From Rubritepida sp. (GTDB lineage: Bacteria > Pseudomonadota > Alphaproteobacteria > Acetobacterales > Acetobacteraceae): a stretch of 5,770 nucleotides of DNA. The stretch covers positions 1 through 5,770 of the forward strand of contig SKWC01000452.1 of the NCBI GenBank assembly GCA_007129145.1. The letters run 5' to 3'. The notes under the pieces were generated by a model. It had not been told where the DNA came from. It searched no databases and saw only the letters and a list, made by a program, of their open reading frames with translations. Made by a program: the position numbers and the translations under genes. This document shows positions 5,159 to 5,770 of the stretch, one piece after another; position 1 is the stretch's first letter, and every line of letters starts with the position of its first letter.

Positions 5159-5461
5159 ATGACCAAGAGCGAGCTGATCGCCTATCTGGCAGCCCAGCAC
5201 CCGCATCTTCGCCAGCCGGACATCGAATTGCTGGTGAACACGGTGTTCGACCAGATCGGTGCCGCCCTGGTCCGCGGCGACCGGGTGGAGCTGCGCGGCT
5301 TCGGTGCCTTCACCACCCGCCATCGCGGCGCGCGGCTGGGTCGCAATCCCCGCACCGGCGCCGCCGTGGCGGTGACGGAGAAGGGCATGCCGCATTTCCG
5401 CCCCGGCAAGGAGCTGCGCATCCGCGTCAATGGCGGGCGCGACCCCGGCGAGGCCGGCTGA
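5159..5461 (+). CDS. ihfB: Integration host factor, beta subunit
   Basis: IhfB pairs with IhfA to form the sequence-specific DNA-bending protein IHF, acting in the nucleoid in recombination, replication and promoter architecture. The 100-residue protein begins MTKSELIAYLA, typical of the beta subunit. The dimerisation helices span about 1-40, ELRGFGAF (44-51) follows, and the DNA-inserting arm has GRNPRTG (61-67) with Pro64, the residue that wedges into the minor groove. The end (PHFRPGKELRIRVNGG) is close to the family, with a short C-terminal extra. ELRGFG and the start favour IhfB over HU or IhfA. It lies 82 bp after sppA, with tandem repeats and a candidate promoter in the gap. A moderate Shine-Dalgarno AAGG lies about 11 nt before the ATG. 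Confidence 0.93.
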   Translation: MTKSELIAYLAAQHPHLRQPDIELLVNTVFDQIGAALVRGDRVELRGFGAFTTRHRGARLGRNPRTGAAVAVTEKGMPHFRPGKELRIRVNGGRDPGEAG

Positions 5462-5492
5462 CGCGCGGCGGGATCTGGTCTATCGCGGGCGC

Positions 5493-5770
5493 ATGCTGGC
5501 CCGCCCCACCTCGCCCGACCAACGCCTGATCCTCGCCCTCGACCTGCCCGGCCTGGGCGCCGCGGAGGCGATGGCGACCCGCGTTCTCCCTGCGGCCGGG
5601 ATGCTCAAGCTCGGCCTCGAATTGTTCTGCGCCGCCGGGCCGGAGGCGCTGGCGCGGCTGCGCGGCCTCGCGCCGGTGTTCCTCGACCTCAAGCTGCACG
5701 ACATCCCGAACACCGTGGCCGGGGCGGTGCGCGCCCTGGGCCCGGCCGGGGCGGCCATGCTGACCCTGCA
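5493..5770 (+). CDS. pyrF: Orotidine 5'-phosphate decarboxylase, N-terminal part (runs off window)
   Basis: PyrF decarboxylates orotidine monophosphate to UMP, the last step of de novo pyrimidine synthesis, in the cytoplasm. The frame stays open to the right edge, giving the first 92 residues of a protein usually near 230-240. After a short leader come LILALD (12-17), the phosphate/ribose-side lysine K39 in LKLGLELF, and the hallmark FLDLKLHDIPNTV (63-75), carrying the catalytic D65-x-K67-x-x-D70 triad. The ATG at 5493 is the first methionine in frame before LILALD and gives a normal N-terminus; the ribosome site is weak. It follows ihfB by 31 bp, so the two are probably co-transcribed. In some alphaproteobacteria a small lapA-like membrane gene lies between ihfB and pyrF; there is no room for one here. 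Confidence 0.95.
   Translation, partial: MLARPTSPDQRLILALDLPGLGAAEAMATRVLPAAGMLKLGLELFCAAGPEALARLRGLAPVFLDLKLHDIPNTVAGAVRALGPAGAAMLTL

Noticed and set aside
4140..5166. Two long - strand open frames opposite sppA (about 322 codons each)
   Set aside because: Both are antisense shadows of sppA, whose Ser/Lys catalytic motifs and membrane anchor are clear.

Overview
The window is very GC-rich and gene-dense. The gene families, their order and the strong G/C third-position bias suggest an alphaproteobacterium, most likely of the Rhodospirillales/Acetobacteraceae (Roseomonas-like) type. That placement is inferred from gene content and composition, not from a marker gene.

Layout from left to right. 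(1) Positions 1-475 hold insertion-sequence debris: the last 35 codons and right end of an IS5-family element (+ strand), abutting an IS3-family element (- strand). Of the IS3 element only the left end and orfA survive; its orfB is replaced by the IS5 copy, so it is a nested, dead remnant. (2) Positions 489-3950 hold a tightly packed four-gene operon on the - strand, transcribed rfbC > rfbD > rfbA > rfbB. It encodes the complete pathway from glucose-1-phosphate to dTDP-L-rhamnose, with stop/start overlaps of 1, 4 and 4 bp that imply translational coupling. (3) Positions 3951-4155 are a divergent intergenic region that must carry the upstream signals of both rfbC and sppA; it holds one perfect small hairpin. 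(4) Positions 4156-5770 hold a housekeeping cluster on the + strand: sppA (membrane signal-peptide peptidase), ihfB (IHF beta subunit) and the 5' part of pyrF (OMP decarboxylase), which runs off the right edge.

How the genes work together. RfbA makes dTDP-glucose, RfbB dehydrates it to the 4-keto-6-deoxy sugar, RfbC epimerises it at C3/C5, and RfbD reduces it to dTDP-L-rhamnose for O-antigen, exopolysaccharide or glycosylation. No glycosyltransferase or transporter is inside the window. The sppA-ihfB-pyrF group belongs to the conserved chromosome, so the window looks like a junction between core genes and a surface-polysaccharide locus edged by mobile elements.

I do not see a previously undescribed system. 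The points most worth checking are three tandem 11-bp repeats with two abutting hairpins in the ihfB promoter/leader, a correctly phased -1 slippery heptamer at the end of the IS3 orfA, a duplicated 11-bp IS-end sequence at 449-475, and a few unusual residues in the rhamnose enzymes.
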